The notes: generated by a model not told the origin, from the letters alone. Positions 33,887-42,934 are shown, counted from the stretch's first letter. The stretch: DNA of 51,295 nt from Paraburkholderia heleia NBRC 101817 (GCF_000739775.1 NZ_BBJH01000060.1:1-51295); one strand, 5' to 3'. Made by a program: numbers and translations.

Positions 33887-33969
33887 GGGCGCCAAAACCT
33901 TTGATCCGGATTTAATGCCGCAGCGGGTAACGTTCAGCCATCCGTCATCCGCGAATGGAGAACACGACA

Positions 33970-34092
33970 ATGGATGTGCTGTATATCGGGGGGCTGGCGG
34001 TTTTCGCCGCGCTCACGTACGCGTTGATCGCGGGCTGCGAGAAGCTCATGCAGTACCGCCGCGATCAAGGTGCGAACGGGGTGCGCCCATGA
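33970..34092 (+). CDS. 40-aa membrane protein at the head of the kdp operon
   Basis: A 40-codon ORF starts at ATG 33970 with GGAGA ten bases upstream, and its TGA (34090-34092) overlaps the kdpF ATG in an ATGA arrangement. The product begins MDVLYIGGLAVFAALTYALI, one hydrophobic helix, followed by CEKLMQYRRDQ and a polar tail. It does not look like KdpF, which is the next ORF. Good ribosome-binding site, coupling and codon use typical of the neighbours support translation. It may be an accessory subunit of the Kdp complex or a leader peptide coupling translation; its function is unknown. Confidence 0.7.
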   Translation: MDVLYIGGLAVFAALTYALIAGCEKLMQYRRDQGANGVRP

Positions 34093-34181
34093 CCTGGATT
34101 TTCTGGCTATCGGGGGCGGCAACGCTGTTGCTGTTCGTTTATCTCGTCCATGCGCTGCTGCGCGCGGAGGATATCGAATGA
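34089..34181 (+). CDS. kdpF: KdpF, small subunit of the potassium-transporting ATPase
   Basis: The 30-aa product, MTWIFWLSGAATLLLFVYLV followed by HALLRAEDIE, has the length, single helix and LxxALLxAE-like end of KdpF, which stabilises the KdpABC complex in the inner membrane. Start and stop overlap the preceding ORF and kdpA, respectively (ATGA at both junctions), so the three are translationally coupled. Confidence 0.88.
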   Translation: MTWIFWLSGAATLLLFVYLVHALLRAEDIE

Positions 34182-35983
34182 ACGCCAGCAATCTGCTCCA
34201 GGCGGGGATTTTCCTCGTCGTCCTGCTCGCGCTCGCCGTGCCTCTCTCGGGCTACATGACGCGCGTGCTCGACGGGCGCTCGCGCGTCGTGCGCCTCTTT
34301 GCGCCGCTCGAAAACCTGCTCTATCGCGTCGCCGGCGTCGATCCGCAGGCCGAGATGAACTGGAAGCGCTATGCGCTCGCCACTATATCGTTCAACGTGC
34401 TCGGTGTGGGCTTTCTCTATGTGCTGCTGCGCATTCAGGGCTGGCTGCCCGGCAACCCGCAGCAGTTCGGTCCGATGACGGTGGACGGCGCGTTCAACAC
34501 GGCCGTGAGCTTCGTCACCAACACCAACTGGCAGAACTACACGCCCGAGCAAACGGTGAGCTATCTCACGCAGATGCTCGGCCTCACCGTGCAGAACTTC
34601 CTGTCTGCGGCGACGGGCATCGTGGTCGTGATCGCGCTGATTCGCGGTTTTGCGCGCCACTCCGCGCAGACCATCGGCAACTTCTGGGTCGACCTCACGC
34701 GCACGACGCTCTACCTCCTCGTGCCGATGTCGGCGATCATCGCCGCGCTCCTGATGAGCCAGGGCATGATCCAGAACTTCAAGGCGTATCAGGACGTGCC
34801 GGTGCTGCAGACGACGACCTACGCCGCGCCGAAGCTCGACGCCCAGGGCAACCCCGTGAAGGACGCGAAGGGTAATCCCGAGACGGTCGACACGAAGGTC
34901 ACGTCGCAGACGCTCGCCATGGGCCCGGTCGCCTCCCAGGTCGCGATCAAGATGCTCGGCACCAACGGCGGCGGTTTCTTCAACGCGAATTCGGCCCATC
35001 CGTTCGAGAACCCCACGCCGGTTTCGAACGTCATCGAAATGTTGGCGATCCTGATCATTCCGGCGTCGCTGTGTCTCGTGTTCGGCAACGTGGTGGGCGA
35101 CCGCAGGCAGGGCATCGCGGTGCTCGCGGTGATGACGGTGGCGTTCGCCGTGGCCGTGGGCGGCGTGCTGGCGGCCGAGCAGTCGGGCAACCCGATGTTC
35201 ACGACGCTCAACGTCGACCAGCACGCAAGCGCGCTGCAGGCCGGCGGCAACATGGAGGGCAAGGAAACACGCTTTGGCATCGCGCAAACGAGCATTTTCG
35301 TGGTCGCGACCACGGCGGCCTCGTGCGGCGCCGTGAACGCGGCGCACGACTCGCTCACGCCGCTCGGCGGTCTCGTTCCGATGCTCTTCATCCAGCTCGG
35401 CGAGGTGATCTTCGGCGGTGTCGGTTCGGGTCTTTACGGCATGCTCGTGTTCGCGCTGCTCGCGGTGTTCGTGGCGGGGCTCATGATCGGCCGCACGCCG
35501 GAATATGTCGGCAAGAAGATCGAGTCGTTCGAGATGAAGATGGTGTCGATCGTCGTGCTGCTCACGCCGCTGCTCGTGCTGCTCGGCACCTCGATCGCCG
35601 TGCTCGCCGACGCGGGCAAGGCGGGCATCGCGAATCCGGGCGCGCACGGCTTTTCCGAGATCCTGTATGCGTTCAGCTCGGCCGCCAACAACAACGGCAG
35701 CGCGTTCGCAGGCCTTACCGTGAACACGCCGTTCTATAACTGGCTGCTCGCCATTGCCATGTGGTTCGGCCGCTTCGGCACCATCGTGCCGGTGCTCGCC
35801 ATCGCGGGTTCGCTCGCCGGCAAGAAGCGCATTGCCGTGACGGGCGGCACGCTGCCCACGCACGGTCCGCTCTTCGTCGTGCTGCTGCTCGGCACGGTGC
35901 TGCTGGTCGGCGCGCTCACTTACGTGCCCGCGCTCGCGCTCGGTCCCGGCGTCGAGCATCTGATCATGATGGGCGTGCATTGA
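34178..35983 (+). CDS. kdpA: potassium-transporting ATPase subunit A
   Basis: KdpA is the channel-like subunit that binds and conducts potassium in the high-affinity Kdp ATPase. The 601-aa protein has about ten membrane segments. Selectivity-filter loops are visible: SFVTNTNWQNY (about residue 110), GTNGGGFFN (about residue 262), GEVIFGGVGSGLYG and SSAANNNGSAF. The region at about 200-245 holds a soluble loop rich in Asp, Lys and Thr. The ATG at 34178 overlaps the kdpF stop. It precedes kdpB by 17 bases in the operon. Confidence 0.97.
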   Translation: MNASNLLQAGIFLVVLLALAVPLSGYMTRVLDGRSRVVRLFAPLENLLYRVAGVDPQAEMNWKRYALATISFNVLGVGFLYVLLRIQGWLPGNPQQFGPMTVDGAFNTAVSFVTNTNWQNYTPEQTVSYLTQMLGLTVQNFLSAATGIVVVIALIRGFARHSAQTIGNFWVDLTRTTLYLLVPMSAIIAALLMSQGMIQNFKAYQDVPVLQTTTYAAPKLDAQGNPVKDAKGNPETVDTKVTSQTLAMGPVASQVAIKMLGTNGGGFFNANSAHPFENPTPVSNVIEMLAILIIPASLCLVFGNVVGDRRQGIAVLAVMTVAFAVAVGGVLAAEQSGNPMFTTLNVDQHASALQAGGNMEGKETRFGIAQTSIFVVATTAASCGAVNAAHDSLTPLGGLVPMLFIQLGEVIFGGVGSGLYGMLVFALLAVFVAGLMIGRTPEYVGKKIESFEMKMVSIVVLLTPLLVLLGTSIAVLADAGKAGIANPGAHGFSEILYAFSSAANNNGSAFAGLTVNTPFYNWLLAIAMWFGRFGTIVPVLAIAGSLAGKKRIAVTGGTLPTHGPLFVVLLLGTVLLVGALTYVPALALGPGVEHLIMMGVH

Positions 35984-36000
35984 ACGGGGGCCTTCGCAAC

Positions 36001-38100
36001 ATGAGCGAAACAAAAATGAATCAGCATAGTGCAACCCGGTCCATGTTCGATCCGGCGCTGGTGCGTCCGGCTATCGTGGACTCGTTCCGAAAACTCAAAC
36101 CGCGCACGCAGTTGCGCAACCCCGTGATGTTCTGCGTCTACGTGGGCAGCGTGCTCACGACGATCCTCTGGGTCGCGGCGCTCATGGGCCAGGCCGAAGC
36201 GCCCGCGGGTTTCATCCTCGCGGTCGCGCTCTGGCTGTGGTTCACGGTGCTGTTCGCGAACTTCGCGGAAGCGCTCGCCGAAGGGCGCTCGAAAGCGCAG
36301 GCGGCGTCGCTTCGCCAGGCCAAGAAAGACGTCATGGCCAAGAAGCTCAACGAGCCGCATCCGAAGGCGCCGATCCGCATCATGACGGCGTCCGACCTGC
36401 GCCGCGGCGACGTGGTGCTCGTCGAGACCGGCGACACGATTCCGGCGGACGGCGAAGTGATCGAAGGCGTGGCATCGGTGGACGAATCGGCCATCACGGG
36501 CGAATCCGCGCCGGTGATCCGCGAGTCGGGCGGCGACTTTTCCTCGGTGACGGGCGGCACGCGCGTGCTCTCCGACTGGATCGTCGTGCGCGTCACGGCG
36601 AACCCGGGCGAAGCGTTCCTCGACCGCATGATCGCGATGGTCGAAGGCGCGAAGCGCCAGAAGACGCCCAACGAAATCGCGCTCACGATCCTGCTGGTCG
36701 CGCTGAGCATCGTGCTGCTGTTGGCCACCGCGACGCTGCTGCCGTTCTCGATGTTCTCGGTCGAAGCAGCGAAGATGGGGCACGTAGTAACGATCACGGC
36801 GCTCGTCGCTCTCCTCGTCTGCCTGATTCCGACCACCATCGGCGGTCTGCTGTCGGCGATCGGCGTGGCCGGCATGAGCCGCATGATGCAGGCCAACGTG
36901 ATCGCGACTTCGGGCCGCGCGGTGGAAGCCGCCGGCGACGTGGACGTGCTGCTGCTCGACAAGACCGGCACGATCACGCTTGGCAATCGTCAGGCGTCGA
37001 TGTTCCTGCCGGCGCCCGGCGCGACCGAAGAAGCGCTCGCGGACGCGGCGCAACTCTCGTCGCTCGCCGACGAAACGCCGGAAGGCCGCAGCATCGTCGT
37101 GCTCGCGAAGCAGCGTTTCAACATTCGCCAGCGCGACATGAGCTCGCTGCACGCCGTGTTCCTCGCATTTAGCGCCCAGACGCGCATGAGCGGAGTGGAC
37201 ATGCCCGGCCGCGAGATCCGCAAGGGCGCCGCCGACGCGGTCAAGCATTACGTCGAAGCTCACGGCGGCCGTTTCCCCGGCGAAGTCGAAAACGCCGTGG
37301 ACGACGTGGCCCGCCGAGGCAGCACGCCGCTCGTGGTGGCCGAAACGCATGACGGCATTGCGCGCGTGCTCGGCGTGATCGAGTTGAAGGACGTCGTGAA
37401 GGGCGGCATCAAGGAGCGTTTCGCCGAGCTGCGCAAGATGGGCATCAAGACCGTGATGGTGACGGGCGACAACCGCCTGACCGCCGCCGCGATCGCCGCC
37501 GAAGCCGGCGTGGACGACTTCCTCGCGCAGGCCACGCCTGAAACCAAGCTCGCGACGATCCGCGAGCACCAGGCGCAAGGCAAGCTCGTGGCGATGACGG
37601 GCGACGGCACCAACGACGCCCCGGCGCTCGCGCAGGCCGACGTGGCCGTGGCGATGAACACGGGCACCCAGGCCGCGAAGGAGGCGGGCAACATGGTCGA
37701 CCTCGACTCGAACCCGACCAAGCTCATCGAGATCGTCGAGATCGGCAAGCAGATGCTCATGACGCGCGGCTCGCTCACGACGTTCTCGATCGCCAACGAC
37801 GTCGCGAAATACTTCGCGATCATCCCGGCGGCGTTCGCAACGACCTATCCGCAACTGCGCGTGCTCGACGTCATGCATCTGACGTCGCCTTCGTCGGCGA
37901 TCCTCTCGGCGGTGATCTTCAACGCGCTCATCATCGTGATGCTGATTCCGCTCGCGCTCAAGGGCGTGAAGTACCGGCCGCTCGGCGCGGCGACGCTGCT
38001 GCGCCGCAATCTGCTGATCTACGGCCTCGGCGGCATTCTCCTGCCGTTCCCGTGCATCAAGCTGATCGACATGGTGCTCGCCGCGTTCGGCTGGGTCTGA
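36001..38100 (+). CDS. kdpB: potassium-transporting ATPase ATP-binding subunit B
   Basis: KdpB is the P-type ATPase subunit that drives KdpA. From ATG 36001 it is 699 aa. The actuator motif ITGESAP and the phosphorylation motif LLLDKTGTIT (phospho-Asp320) are present, with ADETPEGRS, VTGDN and the hinge MTGDGTNDAPALAQADVAVA. Membrane segments flank these domains, and the IPTTIGGLL segment is typical of KdpB. The longer frame to 35761 is a shadow of kdpA. It is followed by kdpC after 50 bases. Confidence 0.97.
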   Translation: MSETKMNQHSATRSMFDPALVRPAIVDSFRKLKPRTQLRNPVMFCVYVGSVLTTILWVAALMGQAEAPAGFILAVALWLWFTVLFANFAEALAEGRSKAQAASLRQAKKDVMAKKLNEPHPKAPIRIMTASDLRRGDVVLVETGDTIPADGEVIEGVASVDESAITGESAPVIRESGGDFSSVTGGTRVLSDWIVVRVTANPGEAFLDRMIAMVEGAKRQKTPNEIALTILLVALSIVLLLATATLLPFSMFSVEAAKMGHVVTITALVALLVCLIPTTIGGLLSAIGVAGMSRMMQANVIATSGRAVEAAGDVDVLLLDKTGTITLGNRQASMFLPAPGATEEALADAAQLSSLADETPEGRSIVVLAKQRFNIRQRDMSSLHAVFLAFSAQTRMSGVDMPGREIRKGAADAVKHYVEAHGGRFPGEVENAVDDVARRGSTPLVVAETHDGIARVLGVIELKDVVKGGIKERFAELRKMGIKTVMVTGDNRLTAAAIAAEAGVDDFLAQATPETKLATIREHQAQGKLVAMTGDGTNDAPALAQADVAVAMNTGTQAAKEAGNMVDLDSNPTKLIEIVEIGKQMLMTRGSLTTFSIANDVAKYFAIIPAAFATTYPQLRVLDVMHLTSPSSAILSAVIFNALIIVMLIPLALKGVKYRPLGAATLLRRNLLIYGLGGILLPFPCIKLIDMVLAAFGWV

Positions 38101-38150
38101 GCCGCGCAGGCACACACGCAGACACACGGATAGATACATAGGAAGCCAAA

Positions 38151-38729
38151 ATGAAATCGCAGTTTCGTCCACTTATCGTGATCTTCGCCGTGCTGGCGGT
38201 CGTCACCGGCCTCGTGTATCCGGCCGTCATGACCGCGTTCGGCCAGGCCGCGTTCCACCGCCAGGCCAACGGCAGCCTCGTCGTGGTCGACGGCAAGGTG
38301 GTGGGCAGCGCGCTCATCGGCCAGCAGTTCGACGCGCCCCAGTACTTCTGGGGGCGTCTGTCCGCCACCTCGCCGATGCCGTACAACGCGGCGGGCTCGG
38401 GCGCCTCGAACCTCGGGCCGACCAACCCGGCGCTCGCCGACGAGATCAAAGGCCGCATCGCCGCCCTCAAGGCCGCGGGCACCGATGTCTCGCAGCCGAT
38501 CCCCGTCGACCTCGTGACGTCTTCGGGCAGCGGGCTCGACCCCGAGATCTCGCCGGCCGCGGCCGCGTACCAGGTGGCGCGCGTGGCGCAAGCGCGCCAT
38601 ATGAGCGCGAACGACGTGCAGGCGCTCGTGGACCGCTACACGAAGGGCCGTCAGTTCGGCCTCTTCGGCGAGCCGCGCGTGAACGTGCTCGAGCTGAACC
38701 TCGCGCTCGACGGCAAAGCGGTGAGCTGA
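38151..38729 (+). CDS. kdpC: potassium-transporting ATPase subunit C
   Basis: KdpC is the periplasmic single-span subunit that stabilises and supports ATP use by KdpB. The 192-aa product has an N-terminal helix (about residues 7-30) followed by FDAPQYFWGRLSATSPMPYN, GSGASNLGPTNP, and a C-terminal LFGEPRVNVLELNLAL. Length is typical. A perfect 12-bp stem-loop follows, separating kdpFABC from kdpDE. Confidence 0.95.
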   Translation: MKSQFRPLIVIFAVLAVVTGLVYPAVMTAFGQAAFHRQANGSLVVVDGKVVGSALIGQQFDAPQYFWGRLSATSPMPYNAAGSGASNLGPTNPALADEIKGRIAALKAAGTDVSQPIPVDLVTSSGSGLDPEISPAAAAYQVARVAQARHMSANDVQALVDRYTKGRQFGLFGEPRVNVLELNLALDGKAVS

Positions 38730-38747
38730 GCGGGAACGCCACGCCGT

Positions 38748-38784
38748 ACCGCACGCTCGACGCCTCGTGCGCCGAGCGTGCGGT
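38748..38784 (+). terminator. stem-loop between kdpC and kdpD
   Basis: ACCGCACGCTCG (38748-38759) pairs exactly with CGAGCGTGCGGT (38773-38784), then TTG. The T-run is short, so it is probably a partial terminator that lowers kdpDE relative to kdpFABC. Confidence 0.65.
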
Positions 38785-38861
38785 TTGCCATTTCCGTGCC
38801 ATGGTGAGACGATCATTCGTGCACAAGGCGCAACCCACGTGACACTCATCCCGACTTCCGC

Positions 38862-41735
38862 ATGAACCGCCCCGATCCCGACGAACTGCTCGACCGGCTG
38901 CAGCGCGACGAAGAAAAGCGCCGCCGCGGCAAGCTGAAGATTTTCTTCGGCGCGTCAGCCGGCGTCGGCAAGACCTACGCAATGCTGCAGGCCGCGCGCC
39001 GCCGCGCCGAGGAAGGCGTGGACGTGGTGGTGGGTATCGTCGAGACGCATGGGCGCAGCGAAACCGCCGCGCTCACCGCCGGCCTCGAGGTGATGCCGCG
39101 CCAGCGCATTGCGTACCGCGGCCGGCTGCTCGAAGAGTTCGATCTCGACGCCGCGCTCGAACGCAAGCCGCAGCTCGTGCTCGTCGACGAGCTGGCGCAT
39201 TCGAATGTCACCGGCGCGCGTCACATGAAGCGCTGGCAGGACGTGTACGAACTGCTCGACGCGGGCATCGACGTCTACACGACCGTCAACGTGCAGCACC
39301 TCGAAAGTCTCAACGACGTGGTGGGGCAGATCACGGGCATTCGCGTCTGGGAGACCGTGCCCGACCGCGTGTTCGACCGCGCCGACGAAGTCACGCTCGT
39401 CGACCTGCCCGCCGAAGAGCTGCTCGACCGCATGCGCGACGGCAAGGTCTACATGCCGGCGCAGGCCGAGCGCGCGGTGCGCAACTTCTTTCGCAAGGGC
39501 AACCTGATCGCGCTGCGCGAGCTTGCGCTGCGCCGCACCGCCGACCGCGTGGATGCGCAGATGCGCGAGTATCGTGCCGACCGCTCGATCCAGCATATGT
39601 GGCAGGCGCGCGAGCGCCTCGTCGTGTGCGTGGGGCCGGGGCCCGAGGCGAACGCGCTGGTGCGCGCCGCCGCGCGGCTCGCCGCGAGCCTGAAAGCCGA
39701 CTGGATCGCCGTGTACGTGGAGACGCCGAAGCTCCAGCGTCTGCCCGATGCCGTACGCGAGCGCACGCTCGGCGCGCTCAAACTCGCCTCCGAACTCGGC
39801 GCCGAAACGGCGACGCTCGCAGGCGAAGACGCCGCGACCACGCTGGTCGGCTATGCGCGGCTGCGCAATGTGTCGAAGCTCGTGGCGGGCGGGTCGCTGC
39901 GCACGGGCGTTTCACGCTGGGTGAAGCGCCCGTTCGGCGAGCGCCTGGCCGAAAAGGCCGGCGACGTCGATCTCACGCTCGTGCGCGCGAGTGCGGGCGA
40001 AGCCGTGCGGGGGGGCAGCGAGCCCCGTGAAGCGGCCAGTGCCGCCGCGCGTGCTGCCAACGCGTGGCGCGATGCGCTGGCGGCGGGCGGCGCCGAGCGC
40101 TCGCCGCCGCGCGCCTATGCGGCCGCGCTCGTGATCTGCGCGTGCGTGACGCTCGTCGCGAACCAGTTGATCGACCGCATCGACCTCGCGAATCTCGTCA
40201 TGCTGTATCTGCTCGGCGTGATCTTCGCAGCGGTGAAGCTCGGGCGCGGGCCGGGCGTGATGCTCTCGTTTGCAAGCGTCGCGGCGTTCGACTTTTTCTT
40301 CGTGCCGCCGCGCATGTCGTTCTCGGTCTCCGATACGCAATATCTGCTCACTTTCGTCGGCATGCTGCTCACGTCGCTCGTCATCAGCCATCTCACGTCG
40401 AGCCTGCGCCGCGAGGCGAGCGTCGCGCAGCGGCGCGAACAGCGCACCGGCGCGATGTACGCGATGGCGCGCGAACTGGCCGCGGCGCTCACCACGGAGC
40501 AGATCGTGGCGATCGGCAGCCGCCACGTGAGCGAGGTGTTCGGCGCGCGCGTGGCGCTGCTCCTGCCCGATAGCGCCGACAAGGTGCAGCAGAAGATCGA
40601 GGAGCCCGATCCCAGGATCATGCTCGACGCCGCCAACCTCGACATCGACGTGGGGCAGTGGGTGTACGACCAGCAAAAGCCCGCGGGCAACGGCACCGAC
40701 ACGCTGCCGGCGGCCGTGGCGCGCTACTTGCCGCTCAAGGCGCCGATGCGCACGCGCGGCGTGCTCGCCATCGTGACGCGCGACGCGCACGAGCTGCAGG
40801 TGCCCGAGCAGCAGCGCATGCTCGACGCGTTCGCCGCGCAGATCGCGCTTGCGCTCGAGCGCGTGCACTACGTGGACATCGCGCGCGATGCGCTCGTCAA
40901 CATGGAGTCGGAGCGGCTGCGCAACTCGCTCCTTTCGGCCATCTCGCACGATCTGCGCACGCCGCTCACGGCGATCGTCGGCTTCTCGTCGATGCTCGCG
41001 CAAACCCATGAGCCCGGGGATGCGCGGGACGCGCGCTCGGGCGAGCTGATCGAGGCGATTCACGACGAGGCGCTGCGCATGACGGGCATCGTTACGAACC
41101 TGCTCGACATGGCGCGTCTGCAGGCGGGCAGCCTCAGGCTCAATCGTCAGTGGACGCTGCTCGAGGAAACCGTGGGCGCCGCGCTCGCCGCCTGCCGCCG
41201 CGTGCTCGCGCGGCATCCGGTTCAGGTGAAGCTGGAACAAGGCCTGCCGCTTTTGCAACTCGACGCCGTGCTGATGGAGCGGCTCTTCTCGAACCTGCTG
41301 GAGAATGCGGCCAAATACACGCCCGCCGACACGCCGCTCACGATCGCGGCGCGCCGCGTGGAGGAGGGCGGCCAGCCGTTCGTGCGCGTCTCGATCGAGG
41401 ACAACGGGCCGGGCCTGCCGCCTGGCATGGGCGAGCGCGTGTTCGAGAAGTTCACGCGCGGCGAGAAGGAGTCGGCCAAGCCCGGCATCGGGCTCGGACT
41501 CGCCATCTGCCGGGCGATCGTCGAAGCGCACGGGGGTACAATCGGCGCGGCCAATCGCGTTGCCGCCGACGGCCGTGTGGAAGGCGCGACGTTCTGGTTC
41601 GCGCTGCCCGTGGAGTCGCCGCCGCCGCTGCCTGCCGATGTGACCGATGCGCCAGAGGCACCCGACGCGCTTGAGCCGATCGAGATGCCCGCCGCCCCCC
41701 AGAAAACCGTCGATCCCAAACCTGCCAATGAGTGA
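38862..41735 (+). CDS. kdpD: KdpD sensor histidine kinase
   Basis: KdpD senses potassium limitation and ionic strength and phosphorylates KdpE. The 957-aa protein has the N-terminal KdpD domain with a Walker A motif (GASAGVGKT) and VDELAHSN, a USP-like domain (about 245-370), four membrane helices (about 415-511), a GAF-like region, HisKA with phospho-acceptor His696 in SAISHDLRTPLTAIVGF, and HATPase motifs LLENAAKYTP, EDNGPGLP and GIGLGLAI. E. coli KdpD is 894 aa; the extra length includes a Pro/Ala-rich tail after about residue 920. Its end overlaps the kdpE start by 8 bases. Confidence 0.96.
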   Translation: MNRPDPDELLDRLQRDEEKRRRGKLKIFFGASAGVGKTYAMLQAARRRAEEGVDVVVGIVETHGRSETAALTAGLEVMPRQRIAYRGRLLEEFDLDAALERKPQLVLVDELAHSNVTGARHMKRWQDVYELLDAGIDVYTTVNVQHLESLNDVVGQITGIRVWETVPDRVFDRADEVTLVDLPAEELLDRMRDGKVYMPAQAERAVRNFFRKGNLIALRELALRRTADRVDAQMREYRADRSIQHMWQARERLVVCVGPGPEANALVRAAARLAASLKADWIAVYVETPKLQRLPDAVRERTLGALKLASELGAETATLAGEDAATTLVGYARLRNVSKLVAGGSLRTGVSRWVKRPFGERLAEKAGDVDLTLVRASAGEAVRGGSEPREAASAAARAANAWRDALAAGGAERSPPRAYAAALVICACVTLVANQLIDRIDLANLVMLYLLGVIFAAVKLGRGPGVMLSFASVAAFDFFFVPPRMSFSVSDTQYLLTFVGMLLTSLVISHLTSSLRREASVAQRREQRTGAMYAMARELAAALTTEQIVAIGSRHVSEVFGARVALLLPDSADKVQQKIEEPDPRIMLDAANLDIDVGQWVYDQQKPAGNGTDTLPAAVARYLPLKAPMRTRGVLAIVTRDAHELQVPEQQRMLDAFAAQIALALERVHYVDIARDALVNMESERLRNSLLSAISHDLRTPLTAIVGFSSMLAQTHEPGDARDARSGELIEAIHDEALRMTGIVTNLLDMARLQAGSLRLNRQWTLLEETVGAALAACRRVLARHPVQVKLEQGLPLLQLDAVLMERLFSNLLENAAKYTPADTPLTIAARRVEEGGQPFVRVSIEDNGPGLPPGMGERVFEKFTRGEKESAKPGIGLGLAICRAIVEAHGGTIGAANRVAADGRVEGATFWFALPVESPPPLPADVTDAPEAPDALEPIEMPAAPQKTVDPKPANE

Positions 41736-42426
41736 CCCGAGCATCGCCGTCGTTCTGATCGAAGACGAAAAACAGATTCGCCGATTCGTGCGCGCCACGC
41801 TGGAGGGCGAGGGCATCGCCGTGCACGACGCCGAGACCGGCAAGCAGGGCCTCGTCGAGGCCGCCACGCGCAAGCCCGACCTCGTGATCGTCGATCTGGG
41901 CCTGCCCGACACCGACGGCATCGATGTGATCCGCGAACTGCGCGGCTGGAGCGACCTGCCCGTGATCGTGCTTTCGGCGCGCACCCAGGAAAGCGAGAAG
42001 GTGGCCGCGCTCGACGCCGGCGCCGACGACTACCTCACGAAGCCGTTCGGCGTGTCCGAGCTGCTCGCGCGCATTCGCGCGCAGCTACGGCGGCGCAACC
42101 GCGGCGGCGCGAACGAGGCGCCGCAGGTGAGCTTCGGCGCCGTGAACGTCGATCTGGGGCTGCGCCAGGTGACGCGCGAAGGCGCGCCCGTGCATCTCAC
42201 GCCGATCGAGTACCGCCTGCTCGCCACGCTCGTGCGCGACGCGGGGCGCGTGCTCACCCACCGGCAACTGCTGCGCGAGGTCTGGGGGCCTTCGCACGTG
42301 GAAAGCAGCCATTACCTGCGCATCTACATGGCGCATCTGCGGCAGAAATTGGAGCGCGATCCCGCACAGCCGGAGCACATCATCACGGAAACGGGCGTGG
42401 GGTATCGGCTGGTTGGCGTGCAGTAG
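41728..42426 (+). CDS. kdpE: KdpE response regulator
   Basis: KdpE is the OmpR-family response regulator that activates kdpFABC. From ATG 41728 it is 232 aa. The receiver domain has LIEDEK, phospho-acceptor Asp56 in VIVDLGLPD, LSARTQ and the Lys in YLTKPFG. The winged-helix domain carries LTPIEYRLLATLV and SSHYLRIYMAHLRQKLE. The longer frame upstream is a kdpD shadow. The 8-base overlap with kdpD suggests coupled translation. A likely target box lies ahead of the operon at 33877-33886. Confidence 0.97.
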   Translation: MSDPSIAVVLIEDEKQIRRFVRATLEGEGIAVHDAETGKQGLVEAATRKPDLVIVDLGLPDTDGIDVIRELRGWSDLPVIVLSARTQESEKVAALDAGADDYLTKPFGVSELLARIRAQLRRRNRGGANEAPQVSFGAVNVDLGLRQVTREGAPVHLTPIEYRLLATLVRDAGRVLTHRQLLREVWGPSHVESSHYLRIYMAHLRQKLERDPAQPEHIITETGVGYRLVGVQ

Positions 42427-42458
42427 GCCTCAACTGCGCCGATGCTATCATTACAGTT

Positions 42459-42504
42459 CCGTAAGGACGGCCTTACGGTTTTTTATGTCAGCGGGGACGG
42501 CCCC
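42459..42504 (+). ncRNA. guanidine-II (mini-ykkC) riboswitch
   Basis: Two hairpins with ACGG tetraloops define this class. Hairpin P1 is CCGTAAGG (42459-42466), loop ACGG, CCTTACGG (42471-42478), a perfect 8-bp stem followed by six T residues. Hairpin P2 is GGGG (42493-42496), loop ACGG, CCCC (42501-42504). Fourteen bases separate them. The RNA lies just ahead of a guanidinium-exporter gene, its known regulatory partner. Downstream, GAATG and CATTC flank the GGAG ribosome-binding site, and CCCC before the ATG could pair with the P2 GGGG, giving a plausible off-state. Control is likely at translation initiation, with guanidinium opening the site. Confidence 0.92.
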
Positions 42505-42527
42505 ATTTTCTGAATGGAGCATTCCCC

Positions 42528-42848
42528 ATGTCCTGGTTTCTTCTTCTCGTCGCCGGCCTGCTCGAAGTGGCGTGGGCCGCCGGTCTCAAGTCTTCCGAAG
42601 GATTCACGCGGCTCTGGCCCGCGGTGTTCACCGTGGTCATGGCACTCGGCAGCTTTGCGCTGCTCGCCGCGGCCATGCGCCAACTCCCGCTCGGTACCGC
42701 CTATGCAGTGTGGACGGGCATTGGCGCGGTCGGCGCGTTCGTGTTCGGCATCGTCATGATGGGCGAGGCCGTGAGCGTGGCGCGTGTGGCGAGCGCCGCG
42801 CTGATCGTGCTCGGCCTCATCGGCCTCAAGCTTTCTTCGGCTGCCTGA
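42528..42848 (+). CDS. sugE: guanidinium exporter of the small multidrug resistance family (Gdx/SugE)
   Basis: The 106-aa protein has four membrane helices and the SugE/Gdx signature LLEVAWAAGLKSSEGF, with the essential Glu13 in helix 1 and Trp16. Gdx proteins export guanidinium in exchange for protons, working as antiparallel dimers. The LPLGTAYAVWTGIGAVGAF segment in helix 3 is typical. The assignment to Gdx instead of a drug-exporting Qac-type SMR is supported strongly by the guanidine-II riboswitch just upstream. It is 101 bases after kdpE and is probably a separate unit. Confidence 0.95.
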   Translation: MSWFLLLVAGLLEVAWAAGLKSSEGFTRLWPAVFTVVMALGSFALLAAAMRQLPLGTAYAVWTGIGAVGAFVFGIVMMGEAVSVARVASAALIVLGLIGLKLSSAA

Positions 42849-42928
42849 TTAAATTCGCTGCGCATACATCGGTCCGGACCCTATGCCGCGGCCGCGCAAC
42901 ACCGCTGCGGCACCGCAGCGAGCGTGGC

Positions 42929-42934
42929 TATAAT
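42929..42934 (+). promoter_or_regulatory. consensus -10 TATAAT for the DUF4126 gene
   Basis: A perfect TATAAT lies about 124 bases ahead of the DUF4126 ATG. A weak -35 is seen. It would also transcribe the coupled permease gene. Confidence 0.5.

Noticed and set aside
35920..38172. A 750-codon minus-strand frame, and a 631-codon one at 34139-36034
   Set aside because: Both are antisense to kdpA and kdpB and are Arg/His/Glu-rich shadows.
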